DNA of 64,000 bases from Desulfobacteraceae bacterium (GCA_011391695.1 JAABQB010000007.1:1-64000), one strand, 5' to 3'. Shown: positions 44,783 to 53,941, counted from the stretch's first letter. Notes: a model not told the origin generated them from the sequence alone. Made by a program: numbers and translations.

Positions 44783-44989
44783 TTAATCTGTCCTGATTAT
44801 TTTAACCTGATGGCCGACCCAGTCGGGTGGAAGATAGACCCTTCCGCTGTTACCACTGAGCTTGACCTCTTTTTCGATCATCTCTTCGCCGTAAATTTCG
44901 AATTTCACCTTTGTTTTTGCTGATACGGGAACGCTATCGTCGGTTTTGGAGTTTCTTTCGGTAAGCACTATTAAACAACCCTTTTTCAA
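44783..44989 (-). CDS. Small DUF2080-like (transposon-associated) protein
   Basis: About 68 residues, with the C-terminal signature VKLSGNSGRVYLPPDWVGHQVKIIR, which resembles AbrB-like DUF2080 proteins seen next to archaeal and bacterial transposons. There is no transposase here. The predicted start is a TTG and the true start is uncertain, since a GTG seven codons in is also possible. It may be a DNA-binding or antitoxin-like remnant. It lies upstream of the GNAT gene. Confidence 0.55.
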   Translation of the reverse strand: MKKGCLIVLTERNSKTDDSVPVSAKTKVKFEIYGEEMIEKEVKLSGNSGRVYLPPDWVGHQVKIIRTD

Positions 44990-45269
44990 TGTAAATATAA
45001 CAGTTTAAATTGATAATTCCTTTAGATAACCTGATTTCAATAGATAGGTAAAACAAAAAACAACCTGATAAAAGAAATCATGCTATCATTATGCTATATC
45101 GATATCATCCAGTCAGATTTTGGTCAAGATGTAATTTATACAAAGGTCTCTTTTGAGAATCAGTTGATTTTTTAAGCGGTATGATTTAAGTCACCCGCAT
45201 GAAAACAGATCTTCATTGCCACGGCGGATATTTGAACAATAAATCACATGTACCGGGAGAATTTCTTAA

Positions 45270-46382
45270 ATGAATAACTTGGCCCTGTTCCACCGGATAG
45301 CAAAAAACCCCGATGAATATGGAAGAGAACTGAAGAAGAGCGGCAGGAAAATAGTCGGTTATTTTTGTTCTTACACGCCCGAGGAGATAATATTGGCCGC
45401 GGGAGCCGTTCCTTTCAGGATTTTTGGGAAAGGAGATGTTTCCCTTGCGGATGCTCATTTGCAGGCCTATAGTTGCAGTCTTATCCGCGGAGCCCTTGAA
45501 GATGCTTTATCCGGAGGGCTTGATTTTCTTGACGGGGCGGTTTTTCCACATACCTGCGATTCAATCCAGAGGCTTTCCGATATATGGCGGATAAATGCAA
45601 ATACAGGATTTCATATCGATGTTGTGCTGCCGGTCAAACTTGATACGAAAAGTTCGAAAGAATACATGGCCGATGTTATAAAAAAATTCATTCGCGATAT
45701 TGAAAAAAGCCTCGGGATAGAGATTTCGGCTGACGACCTCAGGGCTTCAGCAGGTAAATATAACCAGATAAGGGCATATCTTAAAAAGATATATGAGATA
45801 AGAAGTAAAAACCCCGCTGTTATACGAAGCAGTGATGTTCACGCCATAATCAAGGCTTCCATGTTTATGGACAGGGATCTGCTCTTAAAAGAACTCGCCT
45901 CGTTCACCGAAGATCTGCAGATAGAAGGAGAGAAGATGAAGCAGGGCGGCAAAAGAGTTGTTCTTGCCGGCGGGGTCTGCAACCTGCCTGATATTTACAC
46001 GCTTATTGAAGATTCGGGCGGAGCTGTTGTCTGGGATGATTTTTGCACCGGCTCACGATATATTGAAGGGGAAATAGATTTAAGCGCTGATATTCTTGAA
46101 TCAACAGCCGGAAGGTATTCGGAGCGCATTGTTTGTCCGGCTAAGCATTCGGGACTTTTCCCAAGGGGTGAGCATCTTGTGAAAATCGCAAAAGAAAATA
46201 ATGCAAAAGGAGTAATATTCCTGTTCCTGAAATTTTGCGATCCCCACTCTTTTGATTATCCGTACATGAAAGAGATGCTGGATAAAGAAGGGATACCGAG
46301 CATGCTGTTTGAAGTTGAAGATCAGTTGCCGTCAGAAGGACAATTTAAGACAAGGTGCGAGGCGTTCCTTGAAATGATATAA
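45270..46382 (+). CDS. 2-Hydroxyacyl-CoA dehydratase / class I benzoyl-CoA reductase subunit (BcrC/HgdB-like)
   Basis: The 370-residue protein belongs to the HgdB/BcrC/BadD family: YFCSYTPEEIILAAGAVPFR at the start, FPHTCDSIQRLSDIWR, VVWDDFCTGSRY and KFCDPHSFDYPYMKEML. The cysteines in these motifs bind a [4Fe-4S] cluster. With the next two genes it forms a ketyl-radical system. Having a single activator it matches the dehydratase layout more than the four-subunit benzoyl-CoA reductase. A 24-codon ORF overlaps its ATG (ATGA) but has no ribosome site. Confidence 0.88.
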   Translation: MNNLALFHRIAKNPDEYGRELKKSGRKIVGYFCSYTPEEIILAAGAVPFRIFGKGDVSLADAHLQAYSCSLIRGALEDALSGGLDFLDGAVFPHTCDSIQRLSDIWRINANTGFHIDVVLPVKLDTKSSKEYMADVIKKFIRDIEKSLGIEISADDLRASAGKYNQIRAYLKKIYEIRSKNPAVIRSSDVHAIIKASMFMDRDLLLKELASFTEDLQIEGEKMKQGGKRVVLAGGVCNLPDIYTLIEDSGGAVVWDDFCTGSRYIEGEIDLSADILESTAGRYSERIVCPAKHSGLFPRGEHLVKIAKENNAKGVIFLFLKFCDPHSFDYPYMKEMLDKEGIPSMLFEVEDQLPSEGQFKTRCEAFLEMI

Positions 46383-46410
46383 TAAAAGAGTTCGATAAAG
46401 GGAGAAGATA

Positions 46411-47652
46411 ATGACCACTGAAGGCCAGGCCCCGGATCCGGAAAAAGAAAAACGAAAGATAAAATCGGTCAAAAAAATGAAAGAGATCATGACAAATTAC
46501 TACATCGAGGCAAAATCGGCCGAACAGACGGGAAAGAAAGTCGCATGGATTACAAGCGGCGGCCCCGTCGAGCCTCTTATAGTAATGGATATAATTCCGG
46601 TATATCCCGAAAACCACGGGGCGATGATAGGAGCGTCCAAGATGGGAGTTGACCTGTGCGAAAAATCCGAACAGATGGGCTATTCGAGAGACCTCTGTTC
46701 TTACGCCCGGTCGGATATAGCCTGCGCTCCTGTAAATGGCGGTCCTATCGGAGGGCTCCCAAGGCCTGACATGCTTGTATGCTGCAACAATATATGCGGA
46801 ACAGTGCTGAAATGGTATGAGGTCCAGGCAAGATATTTCAATGTGCCGCTTTTTATTCTCGACACGCCTTTCTGTCATACTGAATTTTCGGATGAGGCAA
46901 GAAAATATGTCAGAAAGCAGGTTGACGAATACATTGAGTTTCTGGAAATGGTGTGCGGGAAGAAATGTGATTTTGACAGGATGGCTGAAGTTGGAAAACT
47001 TTCTGTAAGAGGGCAGCGACTCTGGCAGGAAGTGCTGGATACGGCAGCGCATAAACCGGCGCCCATGAGCGCTTTTGACGCGTTTTTTCATCTTGCGCTG
47101 ATTGTAACACTTCGCGGGACGCAGACCGTTATTGATTACTATACCGGGTTGCTTGAGGAGATGAGGGAGCGGATAACATCAGGAATCAGCGCTGTCCCTG
47201 ATGAAAAATACAGGCTCCTGTGGGATAATCTGCCCGTATGGTATAAGACAAAATGGCTTTCAGAAAAGTTTGCCGCACACGATGCCTGCCTGGTGGCTGA
47301 TACCTACACATCAGCATGGTGCGGCTCTTTGAAATACATAGACGAAAACGATTTTCTGGGTACCATGGCCGAAGGGTATTCGAGGATATACCTTAATATC
47401 GGTGTTGATGAAATGGCAGAGACAGTAATAGAGATGGTAGATAAATATGATGCGGATGGAGTTGTCATGCATTCGAACAGAAGCTGCAAACCCTACTCCC
47501 TTGGCCAGTATGACATCCAGAGGATTGTGCAGGAAAAAAGAGAAATTCCCACTCTGATGATAGAGGCTGACATGGTTGATGAAAGAAGCTTTTCTGAAAG
47601 CCAGATCGAAACAAGAATAGATGCATTCATGGAAGTATTAAAGGCAAGGTGA
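46411..47652 (+). CDS. 2-Hydroxyacyl-CoA dehydratase / class I benzoyl-CoA reductase subunit (BcrB/HgdA-like)
   Basis: The 413-residue partner of the preceding subunit has the family's GGPVEPLIVMDIIPVYPENHG, DLCSYARSDIA, CNNICGTVLKWYE and HSNRSCKPYSLGQYDIQ motifs, with cysteines for a second [4Fe-4S] cluster. The two subunits form the component that receives one high-energy electron from the ATPase encoded next. The sequence pattern is closer to BcrB than to clostridial dehydratases as far as I can judge by eye. GGGAGAAG precedes the ATG. Confidence 0.88.
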   Translation: MTTEGQAPDPEKEKRKIKSVKKMKEIMTNYYIEAKSAEQTGKKVAWITSGGPVEPLIVMDIIPVYPENHGAMIGASKMGVDLCEKSEQMGYSRDLCSYARSDIACAPVNGGPIGGLPRPDMLVCCNNICGTVLKWYEVQARYFNVPLFILDTPFCHTEFSDEARKYVRKQVDEYIEFLEMVCGKKCDFDRMAEVGKLSVRGQRLWQEVLDTAAHKPAPMSAFDAFFHLALIVTLRGTQTVIDYYTGLLEEMRERITSGISAVPDEKYRLLWDNLPVWYKTKWLSEKFAAHDACLVADTYTSAWCGSLKYIDENDFLGTMAEGYSRIYLNIGVDEMAETVIEMVDKYDADGVVMHSNRSCKPYSLGQYDIQRIVQEKREIPTLMIEADMVDERSFSESQIETRIDAFMEVLKAR

Positions 47653-47658
47653 AAAGAG

Positions 47659-48426
47659 ATGGTTACTTTGGGGATTGATGTAGGATCTATTACTGCCAAG
47701 GCCGCCCTGGTCAAGGATGGAAAGCTTTTGTCAACCGCGGTTATTGTTACGGGCTATAACTCGAAAAATGCGGGGGAGGCTGTTTTTGAAAAGATCCTTT
47801 CGGAAGCGGGTGTCAACCGGGCCGAAATTAAAGGAATTGTTGCCACAGGCTACGGCAGAAACAGCGTATCTTTTGCGGGAAAAAGCATAACCGAGATAAC
47901 GTGTCATGCAGCCGGAGCACATTTCCTGAATCCTGCTGTTCGCTCTGTGATAGACATAGGAGGGCAGGACAGCAAGGCGATAGTCATGGATGAAGCGGGA
48001 AAAGTGAAGGATTTCGCCATGAATGACAAGTGTGCCGCAGGGACGGGCAGATTCCTCGAAGTGATGGCAAGAGCGCTTGAAGTTGATATAAATGATTTTG
48101 GATCAATGTCCCTTAAGGCCGACAATCCGGCAAAGATAAGCAGCCTTTGCACGGTATTTGCCGAATCTGAAGTGATATCGCTTATCGCGAAAGGCGAAAA
48201 ACGGAAGAACATAATAGCAGGAATTCATGAATCTATCGGCTCAAGGGTCGCAGCAATGGCGGGAAGGCTTGGCCTGACTTCTCCTGTCATGATGACTGGC
48301 GGAGTTGCGAAGAATATAGGGGTTGTAAAAGCGCTCGAGGGCAAGACAGGCAAATCGATAGAGGTTTCAGACATGGCGCAGTTAACCGGAGCAATAGGCG
48401 CCGCGCTTATTGCTATGACACTTTGA
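47659..48426 (+). CDS. ATP-dependent activator of the dehydratase/reductase (HgdC/BcrA-like, BadF/BadG family)
   Basis: The 255-residue ASKHA-type ATPase has the phosphate loop LGIDVGSITAKAALV, DIGGQDSKAI, and the cluster motif FAMNDKCAAGTGRFLEVMA. The second cysteine lies in LCTVFAESEVISL and the C-terminal MMTGGVAKNIGVV is intact. The homodimer holds one [4Fe-4S] cluster at its interface and drives an electron into the partner subunits by ATP hydrolysis. Only one activator gene is present, which fits a homodimeric HgdC-like activator. It follows the upstream gene by 6 bases. Confidence 0.92.
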   Translation: MVTLGIDVGSITAKAALVKDGKLLSTAVIVTGYNSKNAGEAVFEKILSEAGVNRAEIKGIVATGYGRNSVSFAGKSITEITCHAAGAHFLNPAVRSVIDIGGQDSKAIVMDEAGKVKDFAMNDKCAAGTGRFLEVMARALEVDINDFGSMSLKADNPAKISSLCTVFAESEVISLIAKGEKRKNIIAGIHESIGSRVAAMAGRLGLTSPVMMTGGVAKNIGVVKALEGKTGKSIEVSDMAQLTGAIGAALIAMTL

Positions 48427-48523
48427 GACCATGATGCCTTTGCATAACAACTGATTGAGGGGTCCGGAATTACCCCGCCAGACTTAAATTGGTAAAGGGC
48501 TCACCATATTAAGGGAATAACGA

Positions 48524-49753
48524 ATGGCGCTGTTTGAGCGATCCAACCGCTGGTTTTTCTGGATGTGTGCTGGCCGTGTGGCCCAGTCGATGATCTTTCC
48601 CGCCTATTCGGCCGTCCTGCCCTTCGTAGCCGTGGACTGGAAGATGAGCAGCGCCCAGGCCGGCAGCGTGCAGAGCGCGTGGCACGCGTGTTACCTTGTT
48701 TCCCTTTTTGTCGCAGGCTTTCTGGCCGACCGTTTTGGCGCCAAGAAGACCATGGTGCGCATGAGCGGGTTTGCCGCGGCAGCCGCAATGTTGTTTGCCG
48801 TTTTTTCGCACAGTCACCTGTCAGCGGTGCTTCTTTATGGCCTGGCCGGTTTGCTGTCCGGGGGCTCTTATACGCCGGGGCTCAAGCTGATTTTCCAGCG
48901 TACCGGGCCTGCCTCCAGCGGGGCTGCGATGGGGCTGTTTCTGGCCGCCGGATCCATCGGGTACGCCCTGTCTCTTATGGTGTCATCGATCGTAGTGCCC
49001 ATGGCCGGCTGGCGCATGGCCCTGGTTTTATGCGCCGGGGGAGCCGCCCTGGGTTCCGCAGCGGTAGCGCTGGCCCTGAAAGGTGTGCCGGAAACCACTA
49101 CGGAAAGCCAGGCTGTTCCGTCCCCAAAAGACTGGTCGGAACTTTTTGCCAACCGGGGTGCCATGGCCTGCATTCTCGCATACACATTCCACTGCTGGGA
49201 ACTGCTGGGCATGTGGGCCTGGTTGCCGGGATTTGTAGTGCAGACTCAGGTGGGGGGCGCCGGCAGAGCCGCTTCTTACGGCCTTATGGTCGTGGGGGTT
49301 TCGCACCTGCTGTCCAGTCTGGGTTCGGTGTTCGGTGGCCGGCTCTCGGACAGTCTCGGCCGGCCCCTCGTCATGCTGGCCATGACAGGAGCCAGCCTCA
49401 CCTGCTCGTTTACCATCGGCTGGCTGGTCGGGGCTCCGGCCGCGTTGATTTTTACCATTGTTATGGTTTACAACCTGTTTGCCATCGCCGATTCGGCGGT
49501 CTACTCAACCGCCCTGGCCGAAGTCGTTCCGGCCGGACGCCAGGGCGCGGCCTATTCGATCCGCTCGGTTCTGGGCTTTGGGGCCGGGGCATTGAGTCCA
49601 TGGGTGTTCGGAATGGTGCTTGACCTTGGCCGCTCAGGATCGATAACCCAGTCTACGGCATGGGGGCTGGCCTGGACTTCGCTGGCCGTGGGCGGCCTGC
49701 CGGGAATCGCCATGATCCTGTGGTTTAAGAAGCTGGCTCCGCGCCGCCACTGA
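48524..49753 (+). CDS. Major facilitator superfamily transporter
   Basis: The 409-residue protein has about twelve hydrophobic segments and the MFS loop motif ADRFGAKKTM after helix 2, with the related GRLSDSLGRPL between helices 8 and 9. The substrate is unknown. G+C content and third-position bias are visibly higher than in the flanking genes; a 352-codon spurious ORF overlaps it in another frame. This suggests the gene was acquired from a GC-richer donor. There is no mobile element at its edges. Confidence 0.88.
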   Translation: MALFERSNRWFFWMCAGRVAQSMIFPAYSAVLPFVAVDWKMSSAQAGSVQSAWHACYLVSLFVAGFLADRFGAKKTMVRMSGFAAAAAMLFAVFSHSHLSAVLLYGLAGLLSGGSYTPGLKLIFQRTGPASSGAAMGLFLAAGSIGYALSLMVSSIVVPMAGWRMALVLCAGGAALGSAAVALALKGVPETTTESQAVPSPKDWSELFANRGAMACILAYTFHCWELLGMWAWLPGFVVQTQVGGAGRAASYGLMVVGVSHLLSSLGSVFGGRLSDSLGRPLVMLAMTGASLTCSFTIGWLVGAPAALIFTIVMVYNLFAIADSAVYSTALAEVVPAGRQGAAYSIRSVLGFGAGALSPWVFGMVLDLGRSGSITQSTAWGLAWTSLAVGGLPGIAMILWFKKLAPRRH

Positions 49754-49834
49754 AGGGGAATCATATTAAATAATACGACAATATATCAAATATATAACGA
49801 GATAGAGATTAATGCTGACAGGAGTTCGAATAAA

Positions 49835-50842
49835 ATGAATATTTCCGGTTTTTCGGCAGAGCAGCTTGCGGGCCAGCGACTGATGGTTGGTTTTGACGGC
49901 ACAGAATTTTCGGACGGGGTGAAGTTTCTCATTGATACCGTCAAGGTGGGGGGCGTAATACTGTTTGCCGGCAACGTTAAAACTCCCGGCCAGATAAAGA
50001 ACCTCTGTGAATCCATACAGGACTACGCCGGATCATGCGGACAGCCTCCTCTTATCATTGCGATTGACCAGGAAGGAGGACAGGTTGCAAGACTTAAAGA
50101 ACCCTTCACCCAGTTCCCCGGAAATCCTGCGATTAAAAGCGAAGAGGATGCCTCGGTATTTGCGACAATAACAGCATCGGAACTGCTCGGGGTCGGCATA
50201 AACATGAACATGGCGCCTGTTATGGATATTGCGCCTGAAGGTACCGGAAGTGTTATGTCCGGAAGAGTTTTCGGTTCCGACCCGTACCGGGTTTCGAAAA
50301 TGGGCGTTGTGGTTATAGAACGCTTCCAATCAAGAAAGTTAATGGCCGTTGCCAAGCACTTTCCAGGAATTGGCCACACGATACTTGATTCACACATTGA
50401 ACTTCCTTCCTTTGATGCGGAACTGAATGAAATGGACTCATTTGATCTCATACCTTTTGAGGCTGCAATACGGCATAATGTTGCCGGAGTGATGCTCTCT
50501 CACATTCTTTATTCGAAAATCGACAATAAATGGCCGGCAAGCCTTTCAAAGAGAATAGCAAAAGAGCTTTTGCGGGATCGCATGGGATACGAGGGAATTG
50601 TTATTACTGATGATCTTGACATGGGAGCCATAAAGAATCATTACGGAATAGAGACTTCAATCGGACAAATTCTTTCTGCAGGAATTGACATGGCTCTGAT
50701 ATGCCATGCCGGGCCGAACATTGAACTCGCCTTCGGGGAAATTATGAAGAATATGCTTGATTCGGTAAGCTTACGAGCTGATGCAGAAAAATCGGTCCGC
50801 CGGATCATGGGGGTTAAAGAAAAGTATCTGCCGAGGTGGTGA
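49835..50842 (+). CDS. nagZ: Beta-N-acetylhexosaminidase, glycoside hydrolase family 3 (NagZ-like)
   Basis: The 335-residue single-domain GH3 protein has AIDQEGGQVARLKEPFTQFPG, the catalytic-loop motif AKHFPGIGHTILDSHIELP (His/Asp pair of NagZ) and VITDDLDMGAI, which holds the nucleophile aspartate. NagZ removes N-acetylglucosamine from cell-wall muropeptides in the cytoplasm during recycling. No signal peptide is seen, as expected. The gene is monocistronic and ends at a hairpin shared with the convergent lipoprotein gene. Confidence 0.9.
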   Translation: MNISGFSAEQLAGQRLMVGFDGTEFSDGVKFLIDTVKVGGVILFAGNVKTPGQIKNLCESIQDYAGSCGQPPLIIAIDQEGGQVARLKEPFTQFPGNPAIKSEEDASVFATITASELLGVGINMNMAPVMDIAPEGTGSVMSGRVFGSDPYRVSKMGVVVIERFQSRKLMAVAKHFPGIGHTILDSHIELPSFDAELNEMDSFDLIPFEAAIRHNVAGVMLSHILYSKIDNKWPASLSKRIAKELLRDRMGYEGIVITDDLDMGAIKNHYGIETSIGQILSAGIDMALICHAGPNIELAFGEIMKNMLDSVSLRADAEKSVRRIMGVKEKYLPRW

Positions 50843-50851
50843 TTTTGCGGG

Positions 50852-50912
50852 AGGCTGAAAGACTGAAGGCCGACGGGAATCTGACAGTCTTCAGTCTATC
50901 CTCCTTCAGCCT
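50852..50912. terminator. Bipartite hairpin between convergent nagZ and lipoprotein genes
   Basis: AGGCTGAA pairs with TTCAGCCT and, inside it, GACTGAAG pairs with CTTCAGTC. The structure lies 10 bases after the nagZ stop and 8 bases from the end of the convergent gene, so it probably terminates both. T-runs are weak. Confidence 0.55.
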
Positions 50913-50919
50913 GTCTTCT

Positions 50920-51660
50920 TTAAAGTGATGATGCCCCAAGAGCCGCCTTGAGAGATTCCATGGCAGCCGGCATCTTCTCTGCCAGAATATTTGAAAAATT
51001 GTAAGAGAGAATATTCTTTTCATCTTTTCCCAACATAAGCTGGTAAATGTTATAATACCTGTCAGTCCTTGATCCTTTCAATTCATGGGTCCATATGATT
51101 TTATCATCACTTATTCGCCTTAAGCGCAGCAGTATATCAAGGTCTAATTCATAAGAAACATAAGGAAGGCCGATTATGCGGGTGCACCAGGCATAAAATC
51201 CCGACCCGTAATAATAACATCTTTCTTTAAGCGTGGTTTGCCTGAGGATCCCTTCAAGGCGCCAGGCTGTCTTTGCATACCTGTCCTCCGGAAGATAGAC
51301 CGTTTTTTCAAAGAGGTCATTTTCGCCGATATTTCTGTATATGGCTCTAGCAAAGGAAGTTTTGAACGGGAAAGAATTATATGAAGAGAAACCGGTGAAG
51401 GTGTCAGGAATCTCTGAAACAAAATCGATCCATAAAACTCCCGGAATAAAGCCTATCCATTTTTTCGCGTCGCTTGTTGTTCCCTGCGGCCTCAAATCTA
51501 TGAATTCATCTACTCCAAGCGTTCCTGCAAAAGGTTTTGAAGGAGCATACCCGCCTGTCCTGTAATCAAGTGAATTGTCCAGCTTGTTGACGGCGCATGA
51601 TGCTAACACAAAATAGGCGCATAATATTACTGCCACCCGGAAAGCTTTATTTATTGACAT
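50920..51660 (-). CDS. Lipoprotein of unknown function
   Basis: The 246-residue protein starts with a lipoprotein signal, VAVILCAYFVLASCAVN, with the lipobox LASC. The mature part contains GTLGVDEFIDLRPQGTTSDA and DILLRLRRISDDKIIWTHEL, resembling envelope lipoproteins that form complexes with outer-membrane assembly systems, but I cannot name a family. Acylation would place it in the periplasm or outer membrane. It is followed by no partner on the same strand; tsaD is upstream. Confidence 0.75.
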   Translation of the reverse strand: MSINKAFRVAVILCAYFVLASCAVNKLDNSLDYRTGGYAPSKPFAGTLGVDEFIDLRPQGTTSDAKKWIGFIPGVLWIDFVSEIPDTFTGFSSYNSFPFKTSFARAIYRNIGENDLFEKTVYLPEDRYAKTAWRLEGILRQTTLKERCYYYGSGFYAWCTRIIGLPYVSYELDLDILLRLRRISDDKIIWTHELKGSRTDRYYNIYQLMLGKDEKNILSYNFSNILAEKMPAAMESLKAALGASSL

Positions 51661-51733
51661 GTTATATATCTCCTTTCCAAACCTGCTGTTATATTCTTTG
51701 TGACTTTTCAGCCTTCATGTGAGAGATAATAGG

Positions 51734-52729
51734 CTAAAGAGTTCTTGAAAATACATCCAGATTCAAATCCTGAGTAATACCTTTTATCAGGCCGTGATAA
51801 CCTGCCGCAGCTATCATGGCCGCATTGTCCCCGCAAAGGGAAGGGGCGGGGATATGTGCTTTCATGCCGAATAACCCTGCTTCAATATTTATCTTTTCCC
51901 TTAACCTTTTATTTGCGGCAACTCCTCCTGCTATTGAAATATGCTCACATCCTCTCTGCTTAGCGGCATTGATAAGTTTGTATGATAAAACATCAGTGAC
52001 AGCTTCCTGGAATCCAGCCGCAATATCGGGAATCATATCTTTGTACTCATCCGCATGGGTTTGGATAAAGCGGCTGACCGAAGTCTTTATCCCGCTGAAA
52101 CTGAAATCAAAACCTGACTTATCGAGATAGGTTCGCGGGAAATTTATTTTAAGAGGATCCCCTTTTTCTGCCGTTTTTCCTATAATGCTTCCACCCGGGT
52201 ATCCGAGTCCAAGCATTTTGGCAACCTTGTCAAAAGCTTCGCCTGCAGCATCATCGCGGGTTTGTCCCATCAGTTCCATTTTTGTGTAAGAATCAACATA
52301 ATAAATGCCGGTATGTCCTCCTGAAGCAAGAAGTGAAATAAAAGGAAAAGGAGGCGGATCAGGTTCAAGGAAAACGGAATTGATGTGTCCTTCCAGATGA
52401 TTTACGCCCGTCCACGGAATGCCGAGCGCAAAGGCATATGCTTTTGCGAATGAAAAACCGACCAGAAGAGAGCCTATAAGACCGGGCCCCCTCGTGACCG
52501 CTATTGCATCAAGACGGTCAGATCCGATATCAGAACTCTTTATGGCTTCTTTTACAACAGGGACTATGGCTTCGATATGTTTTCTGGAGGCCAGTTCCGG
52601 GACAACGCCACCGTATGGGTGGTGAACTTCAGTCTGAGATAATACTACTGAAGATAATATTCTTCTTCCGTTTTCTACTACTGCGGCAGCTGTTTCATCG
52701 CAGGATGTTTCAATTCCTAGAATTATCAT
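51734..52729 (-). CDS. tsaD: tRNA threonylcarbamoyladenosine synthase subunit TsaD
   Basis: The 331-residue ASKHA-fold protein has the metal motif GVNHLEGHINSVF, the N-terminal ILGIETSCDETAAAVV, VVPELASRKHIEAIVPV and SIAGGVAANKRLREK. It transfers the threonylcarbamoyl group to A37 of ANN-decoding tRNAs. Length and motifs are standard. It follows purM and a tiny ORF on the minus strand, likely in one transcript. Confidence 0.96.
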   Translation of the reverse strand: MIILGIETSCDETAAAVVENGRRILSSVVLSQTEVHHPYGGVVPELASRKHIEAIVPVVKEAIKSSDIGSDRLDAIAVTRGPGLIGSLLVGFSFAKAYAFALGIPWTGVNHLEGHINSVFLEPDPPPFPFISLLASGGHTGIYYVDSYTKMELMGQTRDDAAGEAFDKVAKMLGLGYPGGSIIGKTAEKGDPLKINFPRTYLDKSGFDFSFSGIKTSVSRFIQTHADEYKDMIPDIAAGFQEAVTDVLSYKLINAAKQRGCEHISIAGGVAANKRLREKINIEAGLFGMKAHIPAPSLCGDNAAMIAAAGYHGLIKGITQDLNLDVFSRTL

Positions 52730-52772
52730 GAGAAAATCAGGGCGCCTTCCTGGCGCCGGTTGAACCGGGAGC

Positions 52773-52907
52773 TCAGGCTTTGCAAAGTGTCTGTCCTTTT
52801 TGTCCTTTTGAGATCCAGTTCAAAAACTTAAAAATGTTCTTTTTAACCGGATTGACTTTTATTGCTTCGCGGTTGTCCTGATTAATGTTTTTGTCTGTTA
52901 AATCCAT
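52773..52907 (-). CDS. Small ORF of 44 residues coupled to purM
   Basis: The ATG overlaps the last codons of purM (ATG 10 bases before the end of TAA), a typical coupling arrangement. The peptide is basic with an aromatic patch (VKKNIFKFLNWISKGQKGQ) and could form an amphipathic helix. It is too short for the ORF track. No family is assigned. The length, position and composition make a real gene plausible, not certain. Confidence 0.4.
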   Translation of the reverse strand: MDLTDKNINQDNREAIKVNPVKKNIFKFLNWISKGQKGQTLCKA

Positions 52908-53941
52908 TTTATCTGTTCGTGTGAAGTTTTTCTTTCTGCAATATCTCCTATGATAAAGGCCTTTTCATTTATGGCGCTAAAGCGTTCCATTATTTCCTGC
53001 GCCGATTTTTCAGGGACGATTGCCACCATGCCGATTCCGTTATTAAATGTTTTCATCATCTCTTCTCCTGAGATATTTCCGGCCTCTTGCAGAAAATGGA
53101 AGACAGGGGGTATCTCCCAGCTCCCCTTCACGATTCTTACCATGCACGTTTCGGGAATTATACGGATAATATTTTCCGACAACCCTCCTCCCGTGATGTG
53201 GGCAAGGCCGTGAATTGGCAACTCCTTTAAAAAGCTCAAGATTATTTCCGAATATATCCGTGTGGGAGTGAGAAGCTCTTCTCCTATGGTTTTCCCGAGT
53301 TCAGGCACGTATGAGTCTGTTTTTAATTTCAGAACATCAAAACATATCTTCCGGGCAAGCGAATATCCATTGCTGTGAAGCCCGCTTGATGAGATTCCTA
53401 TAAGTTTGTGCCCCATGCGAATGCCGGAACCGTCAATAATTTTGTTATAGTCAACAATTCCAACGGCAAATCCGGCAAGATCATACTCGTTCTTCTTGTA
53501 AAATCCGGGCATTTCTGCTGTTTCACCGCCTAAAAGCGCGCACTTGGCCTGTTTGCATCCTTCTGCAATACCCGTAATAACATCAGCGGCGATTCCTGTA
53601 TCAAGCTCTCCCGTGGCAAAGTAATCAAGGAAGAAGAGAGGTTCAGCGCCCTGAACTATGATGTCATTAACACTCATGGCAACAAGATCGATGCCAACAG
53701 TATCGTGTTTGCCCATCATGAAGGCTACTTTAAGTTTTGTGCCGACTCCGTCGGTTGAGCTGACAAGAACTGGTTTCTGCAGGTTAGTCGTGTTGATTGA
53801 AAAAAGTCCGCCAAATCCTCCGATTTCACCTATTACACCGGGCCTCATTGTCTTTTTGGCAATTTCCCTTATTGATTCAACCAGCTTGTTTGCTTTTTCA
53901 ATGTTTACGCCCGCATCTGCGTAAGTGAGCGAATCGGTCAT
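52898..53941 (-). CDS. purM: Phosphoribosylformylglycinamidine cyclo-ligase
   Basis: The 347-residue PurM has LTYADAGVNIEKANKLV at the start, the ATP-binding region STDGVGTKLKVAFMMGKHDTVGIDLVAMSVND, GGETAEMPGFY and LAHITGGGLSENIIR. It makes aminoimidazole ribonucleotide in purine synthesis. No other pur genes are adjacent. The family and reaction are unambiguous. Confidence 0.96.
   Translation of the reverse strand: MTDSLTYADAGVNIEKANKLVESIREIAKKTMRPGVIGEIGGFGGLFSINTTNLQKPVLVSSTDGVGTKLKVAFMMGKHDTVGIDLVAMSVNDIIVQGAEPLFFLDYFATGELDTGIAADVITGIAEGCKQAKCALLGGETAEMPGFYKKNEYDLAGFAVGIVDYNKIIDGSGIRMGHKLIGISSSGLHSNGYSLARKICFDVLKLKTDSYVPELGKTIGEELLTPTRIYSEIILSFLKELPIHGLAHITGGGLSENIIRIIPETCMVRIVKGSWEIPPVFHFLQEAGNISGEEMMKTFNNGIGMVAIVPEKSAQEIMERFSAINEKAFIIGDIAERKTSHEQIKWI

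Noticed and set aside
44783-44989. Insertion sequence remnant suggested by the DUF2080-like protein
   Set aside because: No transposase, terminal repeats or target duplication are visible around it.
45199-45273. 24-codon ORF overlapping the ATG of the BcrC-like gene (ATGA)
   Set aside because: No ribosome site before its ATG and no recognisable sequence; the overlap could be chance. It is kept only as a note.
48565-49623. 352-codon ORF overlapping the MFS transporter in another frame
   Set aside because: Arginine/glycine-rich translation typical of a GC-biased shadow frame; the MFS frame has clear membrane helices and motifs.
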